A stretch of DNA of 64,000 nucleotides from Micromonospora_G sp044901685 (GTDB lineage Bacteria > Actinomycetota > Actinomycetes > Mycobacteriales > Micromonosporaceae). Where the stretch lies: positions 1,426,001 to 1,490,000 of the forward strand of contig NZ_JBJDPS010000001.1 of assembly GCF_044901685.1 (NCBI RefSeq), in the 5' to 3' direction. The notes beneath the pieces were generated by a model. That model had not been told where the DNA came from, searched no databases, and worked only from the letters and a program-made list of their open reading frames with translations. The first letter of the stretch is position 1. Each line of letters opens with the position of its first letter. Shown in pieces: positions 45,172-53,349 of this stretch. The translations under genes and the position numbers were made by a program.

Positions 45172-46134
45172 ATGAAGATCGTCATTCCGGGTGGCACCGG
45201 ACAACTGGGGCTGCTACTCACCGACAGACTCAGCCGCGCCGGGCACGACGTGGTCATCGTCAGCCGCCGTACGGACCTGAACGTCCCCGGCGCGCGTACG
45301 GTCGCCTGGGACGGCCGCCACGCCGGGCCGTGGATGGCCGAGATCGACGGCGCCGACGCCGTGATCAACCTGGCCGGACGGAGCGTGAACTGCCGATACA
45401 CCGAGGTCAACCTGAACGAGATGATGGCCTCCCGGGTCGACTCCGCCACCATCGTCGGCACGGCGATCGCCCAGGCGGCCACACCACCGAAGGTGTGGTT
45501 GCAGATGAGCACCGCCACCATCTACGCGCACAGCCACGACCGGGCCAACGACGAGACGACCGGGGTCATCGGCGGCGCCGAGCAGGAGGTGCCGGCGTAC
45601 TGGGGCTTCAGCGTCGACATCGCCCGCCGGTGGGAACGGGCACAGCTCGACGCGCCGACCCCGAACACCCGGCGGGTGGCGCTGCGCACCAGCATCGTGA
45701 TGGCCCCCGGCGCGGGCGGGGCGTTCGACCTGCTGTGGCGGATGACCCGCTACGGTCTCGGCGGCCCGGTCGCCGGCGGCCGGCAGTACATGTCGTGGAT
45801 CCACGACGCCGACTTCGTCCGCGCTGTCGAGTTCCTGCTCACCCACGACGAACTCACCGGGCCGTTCAACCTGGCCTCACCCCGACCGCTGCCGTACCAG
45901 GAGTTCATGGCCGGGCTGCGGGCGGCGGCGGGCGTACGGGTCGGCCTGCCGGCCACCGCCTGGATGGCCGAGATCGGCGCGTGGCTGCTGCGCAGCGACA
46001 CCGAACTGCTGCTCAAGAGCCGACGGGTGGTCCCGGGACGGCTGCTCGACGCGGGCTTCACGTTCGACCGTCCCGACTGGCCGCAGGCGGCCCGCGACCT
46101 GGTCGCCCGCAGCCGCACATCCCGGCCGACCTGA
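45172..46134 (+). CDS. TIGR01777-like NAD-dependent epimerase
   Basis: The 320-aa protein has the Rossmann start MKIVIPGGTGQLGLLL, a GADAVINLAGRSVNCRYTE block, a YWGFSVDIARRWERA segment and the DUF1731-like C-terminus (ELLLKSRRVVPGRLLDAGFTF). This is the YfcH/SulA-type epimerase family, with unknown substrate. GGGGAC lies about seven bases before ATG 45172. No operon partner is evident. Confidence 0.85.
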   Translation: MKIVIPGGTGQLGLLLTDRLSRAGHDVVIVSRRTDLNVPGARTVAWDGRHAGPWMAEIDGADAVINLAGRSVNCRYTEVNLNEMMASRVDSATIVGTAIAQAATPPKVWLQMSTATIYAHSHDRANDETTGVIGGAEQEVPAYWGFSVDIARRWERAQLDAPTPNTRRVALRTSIVMAPGAGGAFDLLWRMTRYGLGGPVAGGRQYMSWIHDADFVRAVEFLLTHDELTGPFNLASPRPLPYQEFMAGLRAAAGVRVGLPATAWMAEIGAWLLRSDTELLLKSRRVVPGRLLDAGFTFDRPDWPQAARDLVARSRTSRPT

Positions 46135-46154
46135 GCCGCCCCGCCGGGTACGCC

Positions 46155-46763
46155 CTACCGCGCGACCCGGCGGCAGTGCAGGCAGAGCCAGTCCCGGTGG
46201 CCGGCGACCCGACAGAGCCGACCCACCTCGAAACCGGCGTCGTCCAGCAGCGTGACCAGGTCCGGGAGCCGGTGGTAGGTGTACCAGCGTCGGTGGGTGG
46301 AGCCGTACCGATCCGCCGTCTCCCACTGCTCGCCGTCGCCCTCGGCCACACTCAGGAAGAGCGCCCCGCCCACGCGTACGACACGGGCGAACTCGGCGAG
46401 CACCACCGGGACCTCGCGGCGGGCAATGTGCAGCAACGCCGCCTGGCACCAGACGGCGTCGAGCACACCCACGCGTAGTGGTAGGTGACGCATGTCCGCC
46501 TGCGCGACCCCGGGCAGCCGGGCGGTGCGGAGCTGGCCGAGGGAGAGATCGAACCCGACCACCCGGAACCCGTGCTCGCGCAGAATCGTCATCTCCTGCC
46601 CCGGTCCGCAGCCGACGTCGGCGACGAGGCTCCCCGGCGGTACGGTCACGGCCAGCGCGCGCACGTCGTCGCGTACGTGCGGGTCGACCGACGACTTGCT
46701 GCGGGCGTACTCGGCGGTGATCGCGTCGTACGTCCGCCGTGTTTCCGACATGGGCTCCGCCAT
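46155..46763 (-). CDS. Class I SAM-dependent methyltransferase
   Basis: The 202-aa protein has motif I VADVGCGPGQE, VVGFDLSLGQL, ADMRHLPLRVGVLDAVWCQAALLHI and RVVRVGGALFLSV. This is a small Rossmann methyltransferase. TAGCGT (46775-46770, minus strand) lies six bases before ATG 46763, so the message is probably leaderless. The C-terminus CLHCRRVAR has two cysteines but no clear metal site. The substrate is unknown. Confidence 0.9.
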   Translation of the reverse strand: MAEPMSETRRTYDAITAEYARSKSSVDPHVRDDVRALAVTVPPGSLVADVGCGPGQEMTILREHGFRVVGFDLSLGQLRTARLPGVAQADMRHLPLRVGVLDAVWCQAALLHIARREVPVVLAEFARVVRVGGALFLSVAEGDGEQWETADRYGSTHRRWYTYHRLPDLVTLLDDAGFEVGRLCRVAGHRDWLCLHCRRVAR

Positions 46764-46841
46764 CCGACGACGCTACCCCGCGCCGACGGCCACGACGGCG
46801 GTGGGAGCCGGGCGGGTGACGGTCCCGGCCCCACCACACTG

Positions 46842-47354
46842 TCAGCCCCGGGAGGACGGGTGGGAATCGAGCCGCTCCGTCGAACCGGTCTCCAGGGCTT
46901 CGGCGACGTGTCGGATCGCGCCACGGATCAGGTCGCCGTACTGGTCGTCGGGCAGGTGCCCGACCAGGTCTTCCGCGGTGACCAGGTGTTCTCGGGCCAG
47001 CGTGGTGTTGCCCAGGCGGCGGTGGCAGTCGGCGAGGTTGAGGTGCAGCGACGGCAGGAAGTTCTGGACCTGCAGCGAGGAGAGGTACCGCTGGGCGCGT
47101 TCGTCGGTGAGATCGGCGACGGCCGCCAGGGCCCGCTCGTCCCACACCAGTTCGGCTTCCGTGGTGTCCTGCAAATCGGCCAGGTAGTGGGCGAGGGTGC
47201 AGCGGTGGAACGCGTCGCCGTCGGCACCGAGTTGGTCCCAGAGCGCGGTCAGGGCCTCGCGGGCCTGGGCCTTCTGTCCTGATCGGCCGAGTTCCACGGT
47301 GGCGCCGATGCTCGTCATCATCTCGTCGGGCACGGTCGGGCTGGGCTGGTTCAC
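46842..47354 (-). CDS. Helical TPR-like hypothetical protein
   Basis: The 170-aa protein is made of amphipathic helices typical of tetratricopeptide repeats: AREALTALWDQLGADGDAFHRC, LADLQDTTEAELVWDERALAAV, and LHLNLADCHRRLGNTTLAREHL. GTG 47354 has AAGGAG four bases upstream; an in-frame ATG at 47369 lacks one. It begins 26 bases after the stop of the MerR-clamp fusion gene and is probably co-transcribed. The function is unknown. Confidence 0.75.
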   Translation of the reverse strand: MNQPSPTVPDEMMTSIGATVELGRSGQKAQAREALTALWDQLGADGDAFHRCTLAHYLADLQDTTEAELVWDERALAAVADLTDERAQRYLSSLQVQNFLPSLHLNLADCHRRLGNTTLAREHLVTAEDLVGHLPDDQYGDLIRGAIRHVAEALETGSTERLDSHPSSRG

Positions 47355-47379
47355 TGTTCTCCTTGTCATGGGTCTCTTG

Positions 47380-48426
47380 TCACGGGGACGGGGCGGTTGC
47401 CCTCACGGGCATGGCCAGGGTGGTGAAATCGCCGTCGTCGGCCGAACGGACGACCACGGGCAGATCGGGTCGACCGATCTGCAACATCACGTCGGGGCCG
47501 ACGCCGGCCTGTACGGCCGGGTGCAGCGTGGTGAACTGGAAACTGATCGCCACCGGTCCGCCGACGACGTCGGCGGGGACGGTGACCGCCGGCCGGTCAC
47601 GGACGGACGACCTGACGGTCAGGTCGTCGCCGACGGCAAGGTCGAGGCGTGCCCGCGGGTCGTCGCCGAGCGCGGCCAGCAGCAGCCTGCGGGGAGCGAC
47701 CACCCGGGTCGGGGTCTCGGGCAGGTCGTCGAGGACGACCCGGTAGGCGGGGAACGTCTCCCCGATCGCTGGCAACGTCCGTTCCCCGCCGGGGGCGTCC
47801 AGACGGAGACGGGACTCGGCGAGGTGCAGCCGTACGCTGTCCTGCTCGCCGATCCACGGCCGTGCCCGATCGAGCTCGCCGGCGCCGACGACCACCGCCG
47901 TCGGTGTTCGTCGCCGCCCCCGGACGGAGACCGACCTGACCGCCAACCGGTACCGGTCGGTCGCCACCAGGCGTAGCTCACCCGTCGTAGCCTCGATCAG
48001 CACCCCGCCGAGCACCCGGACCTCACCCGTCGTGTCGGCGGCGGGAGCCACCTGCCCGATCGCCTCGGCGAGCACCCGCCCGGAAAGGCGTACGTGGTCG
48101 CCCGCCTGGTCCCGGATCATGGCCAGAGCGGTGCTCGCGTTGGCGCGGGCGACCTCGACCGCCCGCTCCATCGTGCGCAGGTGAGCCGTCAGCAGTTCCT
48201 CGGCCACCTCCACCGGGCCCGCCAGTAACCGCCGTACGTCTCCCAGCGGCAGTCCCGCCTCCCGTAGCCGGCGGATCAGGACGACCTCCTCGACCTGGTC
48301 CATGGAGTAGTACCGGTAGCCGGTGACCGCGTCGACCTCGTCGGGTCGTACGAGACCGCAGTCGTCGTAGAACCGCAGCGCGCTCGTGGTGACGTTCGCG
48401 GCCCGCGCGAACGTCCCGATCGTCAT
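47380..48426 (-). CDS. MerR HTH fused to a DNA polymerase III beta-clamp-like domain
   Basis: The 348-aa protein joins a MerR domain (MTIGTFARAANVTTSALRFYDDCGL, TGYRYYSMDQVEEVVLIRRL, residues 1-110) to a C-terminal region like the DnaN clamp domains. That region has VLIEATTGELRLVATDRYRLAVRSV, LPAIGETFPAYRVVL and a FTTLHPAVQAGVG tail. The clamp part is about two domains long rather than three. Such MerR-clamp fusions occur in streptomycetes; the ligand role of the clamp domain is unknown. The start at 48426 is preferred since the promoter -10 lies on the ATG at 48456. Confidence 0.85.
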   Translation of the reverse strand: MTIGTFARAANVTTSALRFYDDCGLVRPDEVDAVTGYRYYSMDQVEEVVLIRRLREAGLPLGDVRRLLAGPVEVAEELLTAHLRTMERAVEVARANASTALAMIRDQAGDHVRLSGRVLAEAIGQVAPAADTTGEVRVLGGVLIEATTGELRLVATDRYRLAVRSVSVRGRRRTPTAVVVGAGELDRARPWIGEQDSVRLHLAESRLRLDAPGGERTLPAIGETFPAYRVVLDDLPETPTRVVAPRRLLLAALGDDPRARLDLAVGDDLTVRSSVRDRPAVTVPADVVGGPVAISFQFTTLHPAVQAGVGPDVMLQIGRPDLPVVVRSADDGDFTTLAMPVRATAPSP

Positions 48427-48454
48427 CCGGTCGTCGTGTTCCCTCACAGCGCCC

Positions 48455-48485
48455 ATGCTGGGGCTTCAACCAACACGAAGGTCAA
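48455..48485 (-). promoter_or_regulatory. MerR-type promoter of the MerR-clamp gene
   Basis: TTGACC (48485-48480) and CAGCAT (48460-48455) are separated by 19 bp on the minus strand. This is the spacer expected for an autoactivated MerR-type promoter. The dyad in the spacer is weak. Confidence 0.6.
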
Positions 48486-49020
48486 CACCGGATCCGGCGA
48501 GTCGCTCCGACACCTCGGCCATCGGGGGCGAACACCCGGGCCGGATTATCGAATTATTAATTAATGCAATACGGCAATAGGGGTCCAGCGGCCCGCACGG
48601 TCAAACTTGGACAAAACGCCCTACACCATAATGACAGTTATGGTGTACGGCCTGCTCGGTGAAAGTGATGCCGCAGCTCGACGCCGAAGTTGACCACCGG
48701 GAGGCGGCGGCAGGTAACGACGTGGAGCGTGGGCTGACGGCGGGCGCTACCGGGGTGTTGGCGAGAACGGCGACACCAGGGGGCAGATAGTGGATCTTGG
48801 TAGGTGGTGTTGGGCTCGGCCGTCGGCGTCTCCGCTCGCGTCCCGTCGGGGATCCGTGGCCGGGCATCCTGCCGGTGATTACCGGGGCGGTGACGTCCGC
48901 AAGACAAAGGAAAAAAATATGACACAAGGTGTCAGACTTTGCGTCGAGTATGGCTTCACCGGTCGACGCCGATGGCGCGGACTGGGCACCACGATACATA
49001 TGGGATGGATAAGGATCTCC
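48486..49020. other. 535-bp intergenic region with AT-rich islands and inverted repeats
   Basis: No gene is convincing. The region holds ATTATTAATTAATGC near 48550, the strong dyad at 48622-48647, a short GC-rich stretch, and an A-rich block near 48905-48920 followed by TGACAC-AAG-GTGTCA (48920-48934). Composition is clearly lower in GC than the flanks, suggesting a degraded or imported segment with the oxidase promoter at its right end. Confidence 0.5.
48622..48647. promoter_or_regulatory. Strong 10-bp inverted repeat, operator-like
   Basis: TACACCATAA (48622-48631) and TTATGGTGTA (48638-48647) pair perfectly around TGACAG. The length and AT-rich half-sites resemble TetR-type operators, but no TetR gene is in the window. 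An RNA hairpin is the alternative. Confidence 0.55.
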
Positions 49021-49551
49021 ATGCGCGAAACTTCAGAAGACCTCCAAGAGCTTCAGGCCCTCCTTGACGCCTCCCTCTCCCGCTCCACCTCGCACCTCCG
49101 CTCGATCATCAAGGCTGAAAGCACACTGACCGCGGAGCAGCTCACCCAGGTCCTCACCGGCATGCGCACCCTCGCCCTGTCCACCGTGACGGCGAAGGGC
49201 GAGCCACGGATCAGCGGTGCGGACGGGCACTTCCTGCACGGAAAGTGGCACTTTGGCACGGCGCGCAACGCCGCCAAGGCGCGCCATCTCGCGGCGCGGC
49301 CCGCCGTCAGCGCCGCGCACATGCGCGGTGAGGACCTAGGCGTGTTCACGCACGGCAAGGTGGAGATCCTCAACCCCCAGGACGGCGAGCTGGCCGCGGA
49401 CTGGCCCGACCTGCTCGCGTACCTCAAGGACTTCTACGACGACGACCTCTTCGACTGGGAGAACGACGTGGTCTACTACCGGCTACATCCGCACTGGATG
49501 ACCGTCTACGCCCCCGACATCGCGAAGCTCACCGTGGCGTCCCAGTCCTGA
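49021..49551 (+). CDS. Pyridoxamine 5'-phosphate oxidase-fold protein
   Basis: The 176-aa protein has the FMN-binding split-barrel pattern: LALSTVTAKGEPRISGADGHFLHGKWHFGT, ARHLAARPAVSAAH, EDLGVFTHGKVEILNP and a C-terminal DVVYYRLHPHWMTVY. It is more likely an F420 or FMN reductase-type protein than a vitamin B6 enzyme. AAGGA lies seven bases before ATG 49021. Codon use near the start is less GC-rich than neighbours, fitting a transferred segment. Confidence 0.85.
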   Translation: MRETSEDLQELQALLDASLSRSTSHLRSIIKAESTLTAEQLTQVLTGMRTLALSTVTAKGEPRISGADGHFLHGKWHFGTARNAAKARHLAARPAVSAAHMRGEDLGVFTHGKVEILNPQDGELAADWPDLLAYLKDFYDDDLFDWENDVVYYRLHPHWMTVYAPDIAKLTVASQS

Positions 49552-49629
49552 TCCGCAGCACGGGCCGCATCGGGACCAGCCACGTGATGAGAGAGAGCTG
49601 CCCGCCATGGGATCAGCGCAGGGGCAGAG

Positions 49630-50134
49630 TCACCGGCGTACGAGCAACTCCTGCAGTTGCGCAAGTCGGCCGAACAGGACGGGGAGGCCGCGCACGCCGT
49701 TGCGTACGGACTCGTGGGACAGTGCGAGGTCCGGGCCGGTGCTCTGCTCGACACCGGCGAGGCAGCGCAGGATGTTCCACCTCGTGTGCCCCAGCCAGCC
49801 GCCGACCACGAACACGAACCAACTTGGACCCCACGACGGCCGCGTACGTCGCCGGCACCGGTGCTTCGGGGATCGTCTCGCCGTCGACCCACCGGTGGAC
49901 GAGCGTGTGGTGACTCGCCGCGATCGGCTCGGGCATCGGGATGCCGGCGGCGAAGGCCGCCCGTTCGAACCCGAACACGTCCTCGGCGCGGTAGCTCCAG
50001 CGGCGGTCGAGGAGGTCCAACTCCTTCACCGCGAATGATCCCTCATCGGTGTCGAGCCGGTACATCCGGTTGGCGAACCCGCCGTGGACCCGGACCATCG
50101 GACCGGTCGGCGCGCCGAGACGGGAAAGGTCCAC
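49630..50134 (-). pseudogene. Degraded aminoglycoside-phosphotransferase-like gene
   Basis: GTG 50134 opens a protein with the N-terminal lobe of the APH fold (VHGGFANRMYRLDTDEGSFAVKE, GIPMPEPIAASHHTLVHRWV). The frame breaks near 49830, and the C-terminal end of the family appears in another frame (WLGHTRWNILRCLAGVE, then LALSHESVRNGVRGLP to a stop at 49630). The catalytic centre (HGDxxxxN and DxD) is missing, so an internal deletion plus a frameshift has killed the gene. Confidence 0.75.
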
Positions 50135-50205
50135 GTCACGGGATCTAGGTCTGGCGGTACGTCGATGCAACCACTTGCCCGGTATGCGGGTTAAGAGCAG
50201 GGTGG

Positions 50206-51207
50206 TCAGCGGACGCGAGTTCGGCGGTCCGACCCTGCTCCGTGCGGTGGGTTCGGCGAACGTTGTTCTTCTCGCGCGGGAGCCTCCCAGGTGGCGGTGA
50301 TGTCGCGGGCGACATCGCGTAAGAGGTCGACGAGCAGGTCCGCGAGTGGGGTGAGGCTGGCGTCGGACCTGGTCACGGCGAAGATCTGGCGGTGCGGCCG
50401 GGGGTGGGCCAGTTCGCGGTGAGTGGTGCCGGGCGCATGGGTCAGGGCCAGGCGCGAGACCAGGGCCACCGCGATGCCCGTGCCGACGAGGGCCTGGGCG
50501 ACGTCGTAGGACTCGGTCTCGAACCGCACGGTGGGAGTGAAACCGGCCTCGCGGGCAGCGTCGTGGAACTGCTCCCGGGCGGCATGGCCGGCCAGGATGG
50601 AAACCCACGATTCGTCGCGGAGCTGTTCCAGGTGAAGCTCGGTGTCCGCAGGCTGCCCGGTGGCCAGTGGATGGTCATCGGGAAGGACCACGACCATCGG
50701 GTCCAGCAGGAGCGGGTGGGCCCGTACGTGTGGGGGCGGCGCGAGCGGCGTGCCCCAGGACGCGACGATCGCCACGTCCAGGCGCCCGGCGCTGATCTCG
50801 TCCGCCCCGCGTCCGGACACCACGTCTGTGACGGAGACGTCGGCGTCCGGATGGCGGTGTCGCAGGGTCGTCAGGGCCGGTGGCAGCAGATGCAGGGCAG
50901 CCGCCTGGAACGTCCCGATCCGCAGGCGGAGCGAGAGGTGGCCGAGCAGGGCGGCCAGTTCCGCCTCGGCCCTGTCCGACGCCTCCTCCACGGTTCGGCC
51001 GTGAGCGGCGAGCAGTGCACCGGCCGCGGTGAGCGTCGCTCCGCGAGGACCACGGATGACCAGGGGCACCTGCCAGTCGCGTTCGGCCTTCGCCACCTGC
51101 TGGGTGATCGCCGCAGGCGTGAGTTGGAGTGCGTGAGCCGCCGCCGTCAGGGAGCCGTACCGCTCGATCAACGCGAGAAGCCGAAGCTGTCCCGGATCCA
51201 CCAGCAT
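50206..51207 (-). CDS. LysR-family regulator
   Basis: The 333-aa protein has the LysR HTH (LRLLALIERYGSLTAAAHALQLTPAAITQQVAKAER) and effector domain, with a basic disordered tail. It is divergent from the LysE exporter gene, the ArgP/LysG-LysE pattern, so it probably induces export of an amino acid. TAGCAT (51219-51214) lies six bases before ATG 51207, a leaderless start. Confidence 0.92.
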   Translation of the reverse strand: MLVDPGQLRLLALIERYGSLTAAAHALQLTPAAITQQVAKAERDWQVPLVIRGPRGATLTAAGALLAAHGRTVEEASDRAEAELAALLGHLSLRLRIGTFQAAALHLLPPALTTLRHRHPDADVSVTDVVSGRGADEISAGRLDVAIVASWGTPLAPPPHVRAHPLLLDPMVVVLPDDHPLATGQPADTELHLEQLRDESWVSILAGHAAREQFHDAAREAGFTPTVRFETESYDVAQALVGTGIAVALVSRLALTHAPGTTHRELAHPRPHRQIFAVTRSDASLTPLADLLVDLLRDVARDITATWEAPAREEQRSPNPPHGAGSDRRTRVR

Positions 51208-51228
51208 TCACCGATGCTAACGCTGCAC

Positions 51229-51261
51229 CTTCTCTTTTAACTTCTCTTCAAGGCGGAGAAG
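51229..51261. promoter_or_regulatory. CTTCTC repeats between lysR and lysE
   Basis: CTTCTC occurs at 51229-51234 and 51241-51246 (12-bp period), and GAGAAG at 51256-51261 forms an inverted repeat with the second. Such half-site arrays are typical of LysR operators. Confidence 0.5.
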
Positions 51262-51315
51262 AGGAAGCCTGGTCGTACACCCATCGGCCGCACCCCCCGG
51301 AAGGGGTTCTTTGCC

Positions 51316-51942
51316 ATGCCCACGCACGTACCCGTTTTCGTCGCCACCACCTTGCTGCTGGCGATGCTGCCAGGCGCGAGCCAGGCCCTGATGATCCGGC
51401 AGGTTCTCGAAGGCGGCCAACGTACGCTCCGAGGCACGCTCGCGGGCAATGCCAGCGGTTTCCTGCTGTGGTCCACGGCCGCCGCGCTGGGGCTGTCCGC
51501 CGTGATGCTGGCCAGCCCCACCGCGTACGCGGTGCTGCGGATCGCGGGCGGCATCGTGCTGATGATCCTCGGGGTGAAGACGCTACGGACGGCGCTCACC
51601 ACCACCGTCTCCACCCGCCCCTCCGACGAGGGCGGGCGCGGCACCGGCTTCGCGAGCGGATACCTCACCGGCTTGATCACCAACCTCACCAACCCGAAGG
51701 CGGGCGTGTTCGCCATCTCGGTGCTGCCCCAGTTCGTGACCTCGAAAGGCCCGGTGTTCCTGTCAACCGTCGCCCTGGGAGCCCTGTGGGCGCTCGTCAC
51801 CGCCTCCTGGTACACCTTGCTGACCTGGGCCGTCAGCCGAGGACGCGCCCTGGTGTCGCGGCCGACCGTACTGCGGGGAGTCAGCGTCACCACCGGCGTC
51901 GTCCTGCTCGGGCTCGGCGCCGCGGTGGCAGCGGGTCTCTGA
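51316..51942 (+). CDS. LysE-family amino acid exporter
   Basis: The 208-aa protein has about six helices and the LysE/RhtB signature: PGASQALMIRQVLEGGQRTLRGTLAGNASGF, RIAGGIVLMILGVKTLR and LITNLTNPKAGVFAISVLPQFV. Proton-driven export of basic or neutral amino acids is expected. GGAAGGGG lies about nine bases before ATG 51316. Induction by the divergent LysR is likely. Confidence 0.92.
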   Translation: MPTHVPVFVATTLLLAMLPGASQALMIRQVLEGGQRTLRGTLAGNASGFLLWSTAAALGLSAVMLASPTAYAVLRIAGGIVLMILGVKTLRTALTTTVSTRPSDEGGRGTGFASGYLTGLITNLTNPKAGVFAISVLPQFVTSKGPVFLSTVALGALWALVTASWYTLLTWAVSRGRALVSRPTVLRGVSVTTGVVLLGLGAAVAAGL

Positions 51943-51997
51943 CCCGGCGGCGGGTCTCTGAGGGCCGACCCGGTATTCCTTCCGAGCGCCCGACCGG

Positions 51998-52107
51998 TGT
52001 CGGGCACGCGGGGCCGCGATCAGGGGCGCCGGGGCGGCGACAGCGTTCGCCTCTGTCGGGCACGCGGGGCCGCGATCAGGGGCGCCGGGGCGGCGACAGC
52101 GTTCGCC
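51998..52107. repeat. Exact 54-bp tandem duplication
   Basis: The 54 bases at 51998-52051 recur without a mismatch at 52054-52107, with two bases between. The right copy contains the last codons and stop of the MFS gene (minus strand); the left copy lies downstream of it. Perfect identity in a non-selected copy implies a recent event. Confidence 0.95.
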
Positions 52108-53302
52108 AGGACATCAGCGCGGCGATGACCGAGGCCGCACCGGCCAGTGTGACGACCAGCCCCGGGGCCACCGCCTCGCCCAGCGCGCCAGCCGCCCCGG
52201 CCGCCAAACCCTGCAACGTCATCGTTCCGGTCAGCAGCAGACCGAACGCCTGACCGCGCTGCGTCTCGGGCACCGCGTGGAGAAACCTGCGGGCCAGCGG
52301 GAGCTGGTAGGCGACGCCGAACCCGGACACTGCCATCAGGATGGCGGCGTAGGCCGGTCCCGGATGCGGCGCGAACCCCAGCAGCGGCAGTCCGAGCGCG
52401 AGCGCGAGCGGGCCGGCGAGCCGCTCCCGGCCCGCCGGGGACACCAGGCGGCCGACGATCAGGTTGCCGGCGAACATCCCGGCGGCGACCGCCGCGAACA
52501 GCAGCCCGGCCGCGTCGGGCGCGCCGACCCGCTCGGCGTACGGCACCAGCACGCCCTCGGCGCCGACCATCAGCGCCGGTGCCAGCCACTGCGCCAGCAG
52601 CAGCGCCCGGACCGTGGGCCGGCGCAACAGGGCCCGGTTCACCCGCCAGGTCTCGCTGACGCCGGCCGAACCGCCGGTGCGGCGGCACGGGTGGTCGGCC
52701 AGGCGCAGTCGCAGCAGGGCCGCCGAAGCCAGGCAGGTCGCGGCCGTGATCCAGAGCGCGCCCGGGGCGCCGACAGCGACGATCAGCATGCCACCGGCGG
52801 CGAAGCCGAGCACCTGCGTGCCGCCGGCCGCCATTGAGAACACCGCCCGGCCGAGCACGTAGTGGTCGCCGTCCAGCAGGTCGGGCAGGAGGGCGGCACG
52901 TGAGGCGGAGGCGACGGCACCGGGTAGACCCGTGACGAACACGAGCGCCAACATGGCCGGCACCGGCAGCAGCCCGGCGGCGAGCACCGCGCTGACCACG
53001 GCGCGCAGCACCTCGTACCCGACCATGACGGCACGCGGGGGCCAGCGGTCGGCGAAAGCCAGCAACAACGTGCCGCCCAGGGCGTACGGCAGGAAGCCCG
53101 CCGCGTACGCCAGCGCCGACATCAGCGGCGACCCGGTTGCCGCGTAGACCGTCACGGAGAGTGCGAGCATCCGCACCGTCTCGCCGATCAGGAAGAGCGT
53201 GTAGCTGCCGAACAGCACGCGAAACTGACCTACCGCGAACACCTCGCGGTAGGTGGCCGGGCGTGGCGCGACGACGGACGTGGTGGTCATGGTCGACAGC
53301 AT
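52076..53302 (-). CDS. MFS transporter (MFS_3/EntS-like)
   Basis: The 408-aa protein has twelve predicted helices, with FGSYTLFLIGETVRMLALSV, ALAYAAGFLPYALGG-TLLLAFADRWPPRAVM and a late FGLLLTGTMTLQG. It resembles macrolide/siderophore efflux proteins. ATG 53302 or 53290 could be the start. It is divergent from an ArsR/DUF5937 regulator, which likely represses it. Its 3' end lies in a tandem duplication, so the C-terminus (RTLSPPRRP) may be newly shaped. Confidence 0.9.
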   Translation of the reverse strand: MLSTMTTTSVVAPRPATYREVFAVGQFRVLFGSYTLFLIGETVRMLALSVTVYAATGSPLMSALAYAAGFLPYALGGTLLLAFADRWPPRAVMVGYEVLRAVVSAVLAAGLLPVPAMLALVFVTGLPGAVASASRAALLPDLLDGDHYVLGRAVFSMAAGGTQVLGFAAGGMLIVAVGAPGALWITAATCLASAALLRLRLADHPCRRTGGSAGVSETWRVNRALLRRPTVRALLLAQWLAPALMVGAEGVLVPYAERVGAPDAAGLLFAAVAAGMFAGNLIVGRLVSPAGRERLAGPLALALGLPLLGFAPHPGPAYAAILMAVSGFGVAYQLPLARRFLHAVPETQRGQAFGLLLTGTMTLQGLAAGAAGALGEAVAPGLVVTLAGAASVIAALMSWRTLSPPRRP

Positions 53303-53323
53303 CGGGGCAGTCCGGCCACGGTG

Positions 53324-53343
53324 ACTATGCTTTCGCGTGGAGG
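53324..53343. promoter_or_regulatory. Overlapping divergent -10 boxes and RBS of the ArsR gene
   Basis: TATGCT (53326-53331) on the plus strand and CATAGT (53329-53324) on the minus strand overlap, so the two divergent promoters compete. GGAGG at 53339-53343 lies six bases before ATG 53350 and sets that start. Confidence 0.5.
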
Positions 53344-53349
53344 CAAAAC

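Noticed and set aside
48601..48999. 132-codon minus-strand frame in the low-GC island
   Set aside because: No family similarity, no ribosome-binding site, and it crosses both dyads.
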